This document shows, piece by piece, positions 30,097 through 37,460 of a DNA stretch of 40,197 bases (position 1 is its first letter; every line of letters starts with the position of its first letter). A program made the position numbers and the translations under genes. Below the pieces are notes generated by a model. It was given only the letters and a program-made list of their open reading frames with translations, made no database searches and was not told the DNA's origin. The stretch covers positions 1-40,197 of the IMG/VR virus record IMGVR_UViG_3300025853_000226. The stretch is one strand, 5' to 3'. The stretch is from a virus.

Positions 30097-32077
30097 ATTG
30101 TTCATGCTTCTGATTTGTCTTTTCGCGCCTGTGCTGGCTTACGCCTCTTGTGAGACAATTGTAGATGGCCTCTGCCAAGATGATGTGGACATTGTGGTAT
30201 ACCAAGGAACATCTTCTTCCCCTTCGACCTCTTTGACGGGGGAGGCTCGGATATACTTTGACTCTGGCACTGGGAAATTGCAATGCTCTGAGGATGGAAA
30301 TTCTTATGTTGATTGTGTTGATAATGGAAGCGGTTCTCTTACCCTTCAGAACGTAACAGACAACGGCGCAACCACAGACAATGATATCACGATTGATAAT
30401 GGCGGGTTATCTGATAATAACTTAAATCTAAATGGTTCAACGCATAGTCAATTAACATCAACCGCAACAGATTTATTTCAGATTGAGCACCCGACAGGAA
30501 CAAAGAGATTGACTATTAACTCTTCTGGAAACGCAGGTATTGGAATTACAGAACCAGATGGTAAATTGCATGTACATACGGGAAATGCCGGTTCAGTGAC
30601 AGCAGAAGGTGAAGCAGATGATCTTGTTGTTGAGAACAGCACTAGCGGAGGTATAAGTATTCTTGCACCCGATTCGTCAAATTCAAATATTCGTTTTGGC
30701 TCCCCAACTACTAATTCAGGTGCATTAGTGCGCTGGAATTATAATGCAGGACAAATGACTATAGGTACAAATAAAGCCGATGGAATAACTCGCTTCATGA
30801 GCGGAGCATTTAGTGAATCTATGCGTATTGATTCTAGCGGAAACGTCGGTATTGGCTCGACTTCGCCCATGGTAAAGCTTGATATTGCTGGAGGATCTAA
30901 CGTAAAGAGTCGTGCAAGAATTACGAACACGTCGAATAGTCAAATACTTCAGTTGAGTACAAATTCAGATTCAATTAGTAACCCATTTGTAGGTTCTGAA
31001 AGTGATCATAATTTCTCACTTATCTCAAATAACACAGAAGCATTAACAATTGACTCCTCCGGAAACGTAGGTATCGCAGACACAACACCAGACGCAACCT
31101 TAGAGATCGTTGAATCAGGCACAACTCCATTTATGATTAGTAATGGGGCTAGTGGTGATGGCGACTTCTTCACTGTTACCACTGCAGGCAACGTCGGTAT
31201 TGGCTCCACAGCACCATCATCTTTATTGGACGTAACAGGATCGTCCCCAAAGATCGTCGTTAATGCAACATCGGGTCTACCTGAAGTTCAGTTGACTGAC
31301 GGTGGAGTTGATGAGTTTGCTATGGGATACGATACAGGAAGCAACTTTCTTTATTTCAGTGAGGGTGGCGTCGGCAATCATATGACTATCCGTGACGGTG
31401 GGAATGTTGGTCTTGGAACAAACTTACCTTCAGCTGATCTTGAGTTGCGTAGTGACGCAGCGACATCTCACACAATATTTAAGATCACAAGTGCGACAAA
31501 CAACGCTTATGATCCAGCGATTCAGTTCTATAAAGGTGCAACGCCAGCAGCTCAATGGACAATTGGTAATGACGGGTCAACAAATGACTTCTCAATCGCT
31601 GAGGGGTCGGCGTTAGGTACAAATGACAGGCTTGTTATTAAGGATAGTTCAGGCAACGTAGGTATTGGTACTAATTCACCACAGCATGAACTTGATATTG
31701 CAGGTGATGTAATCATATCTGGTCAGCAACATGGATTCCTAGAGACGCTTGACAAAACACTTGAAGATCCAGCTGATGCAGACTCTTTTCTTATCTATAA
31801 AGCCCCAGCGGCTTTAACTATTACAGATATTGACTGTATCGTTGATCCAGCAGATACAGGGGAATCAGTTGTTATTGACATTCAAGAATGTGATGGAACA
31901 GGTGATTCATGCACAACAGTTGATGCCACAATTACGTGTGACAATGACGGTGCCGCAGATGATGGGTCTTTATCAAATGGAGCGATTGATTCAGGTGATT
32001 GGATCAATTGGGATATCGGAACGGTAACAGGAACAGTAACGCAAGTGAGTGTGACGGTTAAATATGAACTTGATTAA
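30089..32077 (+). CDS. Exported fibre-like repeat protein with Sec signal peptide
   Basis: 662 residues. MIRLFMLLICLFAPVLAYAS is a classical signal peptide with AYA|S cleavage after residue 19. The mature protein has at least six ~25-100-residue-spaced copies of S-S-G-N-V-G-I-G-x-T-x-P-x-x-x-L-D-[IV], a repeat typical of phage and bacterial fibre/spike shafts. The C-terminal domain (after GDVIISGQQHGFLETLDKT) is a beta domain with IDCIVDPADTGESVVIDIQ. Fibres normally assemble in the cytoplasm, so a signal peptide is odd: either an exported surface adhesin or a hydrophobic anchor. No intramolecular chaperone seen. Confidence 0.75.
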   Translation: MIRLFMLLICLFAPVLAYASCETIVDGLCQDDVDIVVYQGTSSSPSTSLTGEARIYFDSGTGKLQCSEDGNSYVDCVDNGSGSLTLQNVTDNGATTDNDITIDNGGLSDNNLNLNGSTHSQLTSTATDLFQIEHPTGTKRLTINSSGNAGIGITEPDGKLHVHTGNAGSVTAEGEADDLVVENSTSGGISILAPDSSNSNIRFGSPTTNSGALVRWNYNAGQMTIGTNKADGITRFMSGAFSESMRIDSSGNVGIGSTSPMVKLDIAGGSNVKSRARITNTSNSQILQLSTNSDSISNPFVGSESDHNFSLISNNTEALTIDSSGNVGIADTTPDATLEIVESGTTPFMISNGASGDGDFFTVTTAGNVGIGSTAPSSLLDVTGSSPKIVVNATSGLPEVQLTDGGVDEFAMGYDTGSNFLYFSEGGVGNHMTIRDGGNVGLGTNLPSADLELRSDAATSHTIFKITSATNNAYDPAIQFYKGATPAAQWTIGNDGSTNDFSIAEGSALGTNDRLVIKDSSGNVGIGTNSPQHELDIAGDVIISGQQHGFLETLDKTLEDPADADSFLIYKAPAALTITDIDCIVDPADTGESVVIDIQECDGTGDSCTTVDATITCDNDGAADDGSLSNGAIDSGDWINWDIGTVTGTVTQVSVTVKYELD

Positions 32078-32999
32078 ATCACTATTAACAGCGCTCTTTC
32101 TCATATCTTGTGGTTATGTATACGCAGCAGGTTGTGATGCTAACACGCATTTATTGATCCATTTTGATGAGGCTGACACATCAACCACGATTGCTGAAAC
32201 AGATTGTGATTCAAGTGGAGCTAAGACTATAACAGCTAATGGCGATGTTCAGACAGATAGTGGTGTCACGAAGTTTGGGAACACATCTCTATTTGATGGA
32301 ACGGGGGATTATTGGACACTTGCTGATTCAGCGGATTGGGATATGTTTGCTTCCTCAAGTGGAGATTGGACAGTTGATGTTTGGATTAAACATGCTAATA
32401 CATCGGTATCACAGGTGTTTATTGCTCATAGTGAAGGAAATGCCAAGCAATGGTTTATCCGTGATGAGTTCGGGTTTAGTGGCAAGCTGGAGCTTAGGGT
32501 TCTGGATAACTCTGATGCAGGTACAACAGAGCTTGCTATGGACTGCACAGGTTTAAGCGACACAGACTGGCATCATGTAGTCGTTGGGAAAGTTGGAAGT
32601 GAGTATGGTCTTTACACTGATGAAGCCCAGTGTGAATACGCTTCTACAACAAACACCTTAGATGCAACAGGTCTTTTGTATATCGGCAGACGTATTGATT
32701 CAGGCGATCCTATGCACATGAATGGAAGTATGGACGAGGTTCACATTCAGAACAGCAACCATTTAAGTTTATCTCCACAGTCTGATGACAGCGATACATA
32801 TACCGCCCCAACGGTTGCTTATTCAGCCGCTGCTGGGTCAACTAGAAATAGATTAATAACCTACCGAAGAGAGTTTAGAAAGCTGCCTACAGGCGGCTAT
32901 GAACGAATTGTGACGAAGTATAATTTTATTCCAAAGGGATGGATCGATGAAGAAACTAATGCTCTTAGGGCTGATGTTAAGCATCTCAACCGTAGTTAG
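32064..32999 (+). CDS. Exported LamG/concanavalin-like lectin-domain protein
   Basis: 311 residues. N-terminal MNLIKSLLTALFLISCGYVY is a signal peptide, with both a VYA|A site and a lipobox-like LISC. Residues ~45-235 are a laminin-G-like jelly roll: VQTDSGVTKFGNTSLFDGTG, DWTVDVWIKHANTS, LSDTDWHHVVVGKVGSEYGL and MNGSMDEVHI are the standard strand motifs. Likely binds sugars. The tail (RRFRKL-like basic strand, IPKGWIDEETNALRADV) is charged. It overlaps the fibre-like gene by 14 bases, so both are coupled. Confidence 0.78.
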   Translation: MNLIKSLLTALFLISCGYVYAAGCDANTHLLIHFDEADTSTTIAETDCDSSGAKTITANGDVQTDSGVTKFGNTSLFDGTGDYWTLADSADWDMFASSSGDWTVDVWIKHANTSVSQVFIAHSEGNAKQWFIRDEFGFSGKLELRVLDNSDAGTTELAMDCTGLSDTDWHHVVVGKVGSEYGLYTDEAQCEYASTTNTLDATGLLYIGRRIDSGDPMHMNGSMDEVHIQNSNHLSLSPQSDDSDTYTAPTVAYSAAAGSTRNRLITYRREFRKLPTGGYERIVTKYNFIPKGWIDEETNALRADVKHLNRS

Positions 33000-33270
33000 T
33001 GCGCAGGTCGTACTTATTGACAGAGAAGTTCGTGAGATTGAAAAGAAGAAAGCTATTCTTTCAAGATTAGCTGATAAAGATGTCGATGAAAAATTTGTAA
33101 CACAAAGACAAATTGACCAGCTTGAGGCTAGGGTTAAAGAATTGAGAAGTAAAGGGGCGATGACACTTAAAGAATTAACAGTTCAAGAGATAGCTAAGTC
33201 AGCCGCTTATGAGGAAAGAATTGCAGCACAGAAGTTTTTAAAGAGACAAACAAGCAATATCAACTGGTAA
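32947..33270 (+). CDS. Exported coiled-coil protein, 107 aa
   Basis: Signal peptide MKKLMLLGLMLSISTVVSAQ (SA|Q), then a charged helical mature part (REVREIEKKKAILSRLADKD, QIDQLEARVKELRSKG). Probably periplasmic and oligomeric. It overlaps the lectin gene by 53 bases in another frame. Third consecutive gene with a Sec signal. Function unknown; it might be a periplasmic coupling or i-spanin-like factor, but it lacks a stable anchor. Confidence 0.68.
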   Translation: MKKLMLLGLMLSISTVVSAQVVLIDREVREIEKKKAILSRLADKDVDEKFVTQRQIDQLEARVKELRSKGAMTLKELTVQEIAKSAAYEERIAAQKFLKRQTSNINW

Positions 33271-33280
33271 AGGAGAGAGC

Positions 33281-33580
33281 ATGAAACACCTAATATTAAC
33301 ACTAGCTTTATTAATTCCGAGTTCAGCAATGGCAGCAACATTGTCAATCACTATTCCAGATAATCAAGTAAACCGAGTGCAAGATGCTTTCGCTAATGAG
33401 TATGGTTATCAGGAACAGGTCTTAGATGAGAATGGCGATTTGGTTGACAATCCTGTTACTAAGGCGCAGTTCACTAAATCCAAAGTAGTTAGCTACATTA
33501 AGAATACTGTGCGATCAAGTGAGAAATCAGAGGCAGCAAAAACAGCGGAAAGCAATCTAACAAGCGTTACTTTAAACTAG
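33281..33580 (+). CDS. Exported small protein, 99 aa
   Basis: MKHLILTLALLIPSSAMAAT is a clear signal peptide (AMA|A). The mature part, LSITIPDNQVNRVQDAFANE, continues with YGYQEQVLDENGDLV and a helical, Lys/Ser/Ala-rich end. I-P-D-x-x-x-x-R-V-x-x-A-F is a motif seen in small phage proteins near fibre and lysis genes; no function assigned. RBS AAAGGAGAGAGC. Confidence 0.7.
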   Translation: MKHLILTLALLIPSSAMAATLSITIPDNQVNRVQDAFANEYGYQEQVLDENGDLVDNPVTKAQFTKSKVVSYIKNTVRSSEKSEAAKTAESNLTSVTLN

Positions 33581-33588
33581 GGATAAAA

Positions 33589-33927
33589 ATGGTGACTAAA
33601 CAGAAAGAAGAATATGGGCTTTTCAACGGTAGGCGAGATGCAGACCAGTATGTTAAGGGCTATTTAAAAGGAATAGCTTTGATATCTGGAGTTGGTTTAA
33701 CTGTTCTCTTAGGCTTTTCAAGTTGGGTCGCTGTTAATATTAATGCCCATGACACACGTTTAACTATCATCGAATCAAGCCGATTTACGACTGCTCATGG
33801 AGTAGAGATCAAAGAAAGAGTTGTTGTTAATGAAAAAAACTTTGCTGTTATTCAGGAACAGTTAAAAAGTATGAACGAAGATATAAGAGACATGAAAAGG
33901 ATTTTGGAGAAATATGTTACTAGGTAA
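33589..33927 (+). CDS. Membrane protein with one TM and coiled-coil tail (holin/spanin-like candidate)
   Basis: 112 residues. A charged N-terminus of ~26 residues (MVTKQKEEYGLFNGRRDADQ), one TM (IALISGVGLTVLLGFSSWVAV), then a hydrophilic coiled tail (VIQEQLKSMNEDIRDMKRIL). This single-TM-plus-coil design resembles i-spanins or the XhlA-type lysis accessories. Located at the end of the virion genes, the usual spot for lysis genes, although the endolysin itself is far away at 6048-6629. Confidence 0.65.
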   Translation: MVTKQKEEYGLFNGRRDADQYVKGYLKGIALISGVGLTVLLGFSSWVAVNINAHDTRLTIIESSRFTTAHGVEIKERVVVNEKNFAVIQEQLKSMNEDIRDMKRILEKYVTR

Positions 33928-34351
33928 ATTAATCATGGTTCTTTTATCTGGGTTGTTCTGGCGCATGGGCGGCTCAGATAAATACAGCAAGCTCTTCAGG
34001 CGAATAGGCTCTGCTGCTTGCATGTCATATATCGTAGGATCGTTATGGGCGGTGCCTTTTATATTCTGGGGATGCACATCTTACTTTGGTTGGATTAACA
34101 GATTCTTACCAGTTAAGGACAAAGAGCGTGAATATTGGTGGAACTTTCTGGCAGAGAATCTTGTCATACAGATGACAGTTTTGTTTGTTAATCCATCTGT
34201 TAAGAGCGCAATCTTAGCTGTTATATTTGCAAGCATCGTTACCTTTGGTAAAGTCTGGATGGATGAAAATTTAACCAAAGCTGACATTAAAAGTGAAATA
34301 TGGCACGGGAGTGGTAACGCTCTTGGCTTATTAATAAACATACTAAACTAG
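33914..34351 (+). CDS. Hypothetical membrane protein, 145 aa
   Basis: 145 residues with several hydrophobic stretches: MLLGKLIMVLLSGLFWRMGG, ACMSYIVGSLWAVPFIFWGC, and a second half with NLVIQMTVLFVNPSVKSAIL and AVIFASIVTFGKVW. The F-W-R-M-G-G motif near the start is notable. Start overlaps the previous gene by 14 bases. Multi-pass membrane protein of unknown function; a holin role is possible. Confidence 0.65.
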   Translation: MLLGKLIMVLLSGLFWRMGGSDKYSKLFRRIGSAACMSYIVGSLWAVPFIFWGCTSYFGWINRFLPVKDKEREYWWNFLAENLVIQMTVLFVNPSVKSAILAVIFASIVTFGKVWMDENLTKADIKSEIWHGSGNALGLLINILN

Positions 34352-34360
34352 GAGAATATT

Positions 34361-34537
34361 ATGGAATGGTTACAAACAAATTGGGTGCAAGTAGGGGTTA
34401 TTGCTTTTGCAATTCACACAGCTTTAAAAGCAATTGCAGAGGCCATAGACAAAGATCCAAAAACTGATAATAAGTTTGAAAGAGCAATTAAATTCTTTGG
34501 GAACTTGATTGGGTATCTGTTCGGGAAAAGAAAGTAA
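34361..34537 (+). CDS. Small membrane-associated protein, 58 aa
   Basis: ATG at 34361 with AGGAGAATATT upstream; 58 residues MEWLQTNWVQVGVIAFAIHT then ALKAIAEAIDKDP and a basic end IKFFGNLIGYLFGKRK. The first helix is amphipathic/hydrophobic and could insert in membranes. The stop and next start overlap (TAATG). A small holin-like protein is a candidate. Confidence 0.65.
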   Translation: MEWLQTNWVQVGVIAFAIHTALKAIAEAIDKDPKTDNKFERAIKFFGNLIGYLFGKRK

Positions 34538-34764
34538 TGGCGTGGTCTGATTATTTCAAGGTCTTTGGTTTTGGGGAGGCTGTTGTTGAGTGGTTTGAAA
34601 ACAGACCTTTTCGTCTCAAAGAAAAAGCCTTGGAGGCGGCCACCTATTATATGGAGATTGATACCCATAAAACTTATAAAGGCAGGCCTGTCGGGATAGT
34701 TGAAGCTTCAGATCTTAAAAAACATCTTAAAAAACGCTTTGACGCTTGGAAAGACGGGGTATGA
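34537..34764 (+). CDS. Hypothetical protein, 75 aa
   Basis: 75 residues: MAWSDYFKVFGFGEAVVEWF, then a positively charged helix region and a final KKHLKKRFDAWKDGV. No signal peptide or TM. Linked by TAATG to the upstream gene and by ATGA to the O-antigen ligase-like gene. Function unknown. Confidence 0.65.
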   Translation: MAWSDYFKVFGFGEAVVEWFENRPFRLKEKALEAATYYMEIDTHKTYKGRPVGIVEASDLKKHLKKRFDAWKDGV

Positions 34765-35915
34765 AGCGTTTAGTTATTGCCTCGTTCATTCTCATAGTCT
34801 CCTGTACTGGGCTTGAAGGGTTCGCTAATGCTTGGGACGCTAAAGAAGCATTGGCTTTATTCTGCGCATTGATGACCTTCGCTCTGCATATTAGACATAC
34901 CCCAATAAAACCTCTTAATTTTGGGGTATGTTTGGTAGTGGGCTACCTGCTTCTACACCCTTTGATAACCCCTCCTTTAATCTCAAGCAACCCTGCCTAC
35001 ACTGCGATCTTTGATTTAGCTTTATATAAACCTTTGGCGCAGCTTCTGATTTACTTTTTATTCTTTCTAGCTGTTTCAAGCGCAGACTTCTCAAAGAGGG
35101 ACATCAAAAATATCATAAACACTTTCTGTCTAACAGCCATTATCCTTTCTTTGTATTGCTTCCTTCAGTTCTTTCAGTTAGACCAGTTTCATACTTTGAT
35201 CACAACGGGGAACGCTCCAAAGACAGACGGAAAGTTGATAACAGCTACCTTAGGGCATCCAAATCAATGTGGCATATTTATCGCCTCTTTGCTACCTTTT
35301 GTGTTGCTTCGGTCAAAGAAGGCAACCATTATCCCGACCATTGCTATTTTACTTTCCCAGAGCATGTTAGCATATGGGGGTGCAGTAATTGCGTTTGCTG
35401 GGTACCTTTTCTTCCGGGGCACCAGAGCCCACAGAGTTCTTTTAATCGCCTTAGGGTTGCTTGGTTCGTTTGTCGCGGTTATTGCTATTAGTAAATATCC
35501 GTTTCTTTCTAGCGGGCGTTTGACAATCTGGTCCAGCGCGTGGGATCTGCTAATCCACAACCCACACGGGCAGCCACGGCTCATAACTGGGTATGGCATG
35601 GGCACTTTTGTTTTTCTCGTCGGGGGAACTTTAGAACATCCCTCCCGATATATGCAAAATGATGCTCTGCAATTTCTTTTTGCTAATGGGCTGATAGGTT
35701 TAGGAGGGTTAATTTTTTTGTTTATTTGTTTGCTTAAGAAAGCAATCCCCTTTATAATGGGACATAAAGAGGCTATGGTCTTCATGCTCTCTTTTTTAAT
35801 TTTGTTAGCGTGTTCTTTTGGATCTTTTGTATTTCAAGTTGAGCCGCATAGATTCTTTTCAGTTTTTTTACTTGGCTATTTATTTAACCTTACTAGGGGG
35901 AAACAAAATGCGTAA
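34761..35915 (+). CDS. O-antigen ligase/polymerase-like (Wzy_C) membrane protein
   Basis: 384 residues; start at ATG 34761 overlapping the previous TGA (ATGA), preferred over an earlier in-frame start. About ten hydrophobic segments. The family's landmarks are present: GHPNQCGIFIASLLPFVLL in the middle, the large periplasmic loop beginning GRLTIWSSAWDLLIHNPH and ITGYGMGTFVF, and SRYMQNDALQFLFANGLIGL, which is the usual H/N-rich Wzy_C box followed by a GL-x-G-L helix. Such enzymes join or polymerise O-antigen on lipid carriers. In a phage this points to host-surface glycan change (superinfection exclusion) rather than a virion role. Confidence 0.78.
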   Translation: MKRLVIASFILIVSCTGLEGFANAWDAKEALALFCALMTFALHIRHTPIKPLNFGVCLVVGYLLLHPLITPPLISSNPAYTAIFDLALYKPLAQLLIYFLFFLAVSSADFSKRDIKNIINTFCLTAIILSLYCFLQFFQLDQFHTLITTGNAPKTDGKLITATLGHPNQCGIFIASLLPFVLLRSKKATIIPTIAILLSQSMLAYGGAVIAFAGYLFFRGTRAHRVLLIALGLLGSFVAVIAISKYPFLSSGRLTIWSSAWDLLIHNPHGQPRLITGYGMGTFVFLVGGTLEHPSRYMQNDALQFLFANGLIGLGGLIFLFICLLKKAIPFIMGHKEAMVFMLSFLILLACSFGSFVFQVEPHRFFSVFLLGYLFNLTRGKQNA

Positions 35916-36291
35916 ACTTTTCACTGTATTAGCTATTCTTACAATGTTAGCTACACCTGCTTTTGCAGGGAAACTTACTGTAAACTCAACCAGCCACGGG
36001 CAGTTCGACGACCTTAAAATTTTAGGAGCTGAGAGTTCGGCAGTATCTGGAAACGAAGCTACTATTGACCTTCGTGAGTTAATGCAAAGCTCAACAACTG
36101 GCGCAGCGGTTGTGTTAACTTTAGACCAAGATGATGTTGATGAAAGTCTGATCGACTTCCAGTGCCAAGCTACTGACGCAACTGATAGTTGCTCCCACCA
36201 TATTACAACAGGTGCAGCTAAGGCAGGAGCAATTAAAGTTGATTTGAATGGTTCTGAAAAATGGATCTGGATCTACGAAGATTCTGATTAA
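35908..36291 (+). CDS. Exported small protein, 127 aa
   Basis: Start placed at ATG 35908 (AGGGGGAAACAAAATG); a longer frame overlaps the ligase-like gene. MRKLFTVLAILTMLATPAFA is a clear signal peptide (AFA|G). The mature part, GKLTVNSTSHGQFDDLKILG, is beta-rich and ends GSEKWIWIYEDSD; it has two cysteines in VDFQCQATDATDSCSHHI-like context that could form a disulfide. Last rightward gene; its stop overlaps the opposing RuvC stop. Function unknown. Confidence 0.72.
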   Translation: MRKLFTVLAILTMLATPAFAGKLTVNSTSHGQFDDLKILGAESSAVSGNEATIDLRELMQSSTTGAAVVLTLDQDDVDESLIDFQCQATDATDSCSHHITTGAAKAGAIKVDLNGSEKWIWIYEDSD

Positions 36292-36740
36292 TTAAGTTTT
36301 AATCTTGCATATTCAGCAAGCAGTAAGCAGTCGCATAGTTCTTTATCAGTTTTTGTTATAGGAGACCAGTCGGGGAACAGTCTGCGAGCCTCAATAAAAG
36401 CAACTTCTTTGGCCGCTAACCCCTTCCTTTTGCCGCCGTACATAAACTTCGTCCAGACTGTTGACCTGACCTCGATATGCTTCAATTTACTTAAATTAAG
36501 AAAGGCTTTCCATACTTCAAAAGCTCTGCCAAATGTAAAGGCGGAGCTTCTGGAGCCAACAGGGAAAGCGTTAACAAGTTCTAAAGCCACACCCCTTACA
36601 TCGTGCATGTTAAGCAACCTATAGATCTCCTGGTAGTCAAATTCATTGGCCACCAGGGGGAATCTATAGACTTCATAAGAACCTGAACCGTCAACAAAAG
36701 CTATCCCACCTTTCTTACCTGGATCTATCCCACACCACAT
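36288..36740 (-). CDS. RuvC-like Holliday junction resolvase
   Basis: 150 residues. GIDPGKKGGIAFVDGSG gives the first catalytic Asp (D6), ALELVNAFP the glutamate (E54), and KTDKELCDCLLLAEYA the C-terminal aspartates (D132, D137), the RuvC-type RNase H fold. It would cut branched DNA before packaging. It is the last gene of the leftward replication block and meets the late operon tail-to-tail with a 4-base overlap. Its start abuts DUF3310. Confidence 0.85.
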   Translation of the reverse strand: MWCGIDPGKKGGIAFVDGSGSYEVYRFPLVANEFDYQEIYRLLNMHDVRGVALELVNAFPVGSRSSAFTFGRAFEVWKAFLNLSKLKHIEVRSTVWTKFMYGGKRKGLAAKEVAFIEARRLFPDWSPITKTDKELCDCLLLAEYARLKLN

Positions 36741-37006
36741 TAAGGCCTCCTGAAGTTACGTTTAACACGAATTTTAACATCAATTTTATCTGGGGCTAGG
36801 AACTTTCCTGTTTCCAGTTCTTTAATCTTGCACGCCAAATAAGTGAGGGCTTTGTAATAGTCCTCAACTCCGTTTTTATAAGAGGCGCGGGTCACATACT
36901 TAACTATGTTTCCTTGACACCAGTCTAGGTTATTCTCTTGGATGTATTTAATTGGCTGGATTTTAAACGCGGTATAATGCTTTTGGTTTGCAACATCTTT
37001 AACCAT
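36740..37006 (-). CDS. DUF3310 protein (nucleotide kinase-like annotation)
   Basis: 88 residues. HYTAFKIQPIKYIQENNLDW, then CQGNIVKYVTRASYKNGVED and YYKALTYLACKIKE, is the DUF3310 signature (H-Y-x-x-x-x-I-Q-P-I-x-Y-I, G-N-x-x-K-Y-x-x-R). Common in phage replication modules; biochemical role unsettled. Full length for the family. Start overlaps the zinc-ribbon stop by 8 bases. Confidence 0.88.
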   Translation of the reverse strand: MVKDVANQKHYTAFKIQPIKYIQENNLDWCQGNIVKYVTRASYKNGVEDYYKALTYLACKIKELETGKFLAPDKIDVKIRVKRNFRRP

Positions 37007-37460
37007 TCCCTTGCTCCTTTGCTTTCTGTTCTCTTATTTTCTTTTTTAATCCTGCTTTTTTCTCTTCACTTAGGGCCATTTTATCAATAGGTATTTCAAT
37101 ACGCCCAACTTCTTCTCCTTGGTCAGAGTCCATTAAATCTGTTTCAACAGCACCACTAGAAGTGATAAAAGAGTTGCAGTCCCCTTCACCAATAACTTTG
37201 CATTTAGGGCAGACAAATTTTAAATAGCTATCCATCTGCCGAAGAAACCATTTAACCTCGGGGAAGTCACAACGAGGGCAGGGGATTTTCTTGTCTGTAT
37301 CTCTCCACTTATCAAACGCGGGGTCAAATGGGTAGGTGAAGATGTTACATGGTTTACACATGTATAGGTCAAAAACCTTTAACCCATTAGACATACGACG
37401 TTTAGACATTTTTTCCTCACAGAGAGGACAGTATACATAAGGTTTAAGTATGTTTATCAT
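36999..37460 (-). CDS. Double zinc-ribbon protein
   Basis: 153 residues with four C-x-x-C pairs in two ribbons: YCPLCEEKMS with MCKPCNIF, and PCPRCDFPEV with VCPKCKVIG. The second half is acidic, then ends in a Lys/Glu helix. Probably a DNA- or RNA-polymerase-binding accessory protein of the replication block. Start overlaps the polymerase stop by 4 bases. No named family recognised. Confidence 0.72.
   Translation of the reverse strand: MINILKPYVYCPLCEEKMSKRRMSNGLKVFDLYMCKPCNIFTYPFDPAFDKWRDTDKKIPCPRCDFPEVKWFLRQMDSYLKFVCPKCKVIGEGDCNSFITSSGAVETDLMDSDQGEEVGRIEIPIDKMALSEEKKAGLKKKIREQKAKEQGNG

Noticed and set aside
35264-35785. Leftward 173-aa open frame
   Set aside because: Antisense to the O-antigen ligase-like gene; no RBS and no domain pattern.
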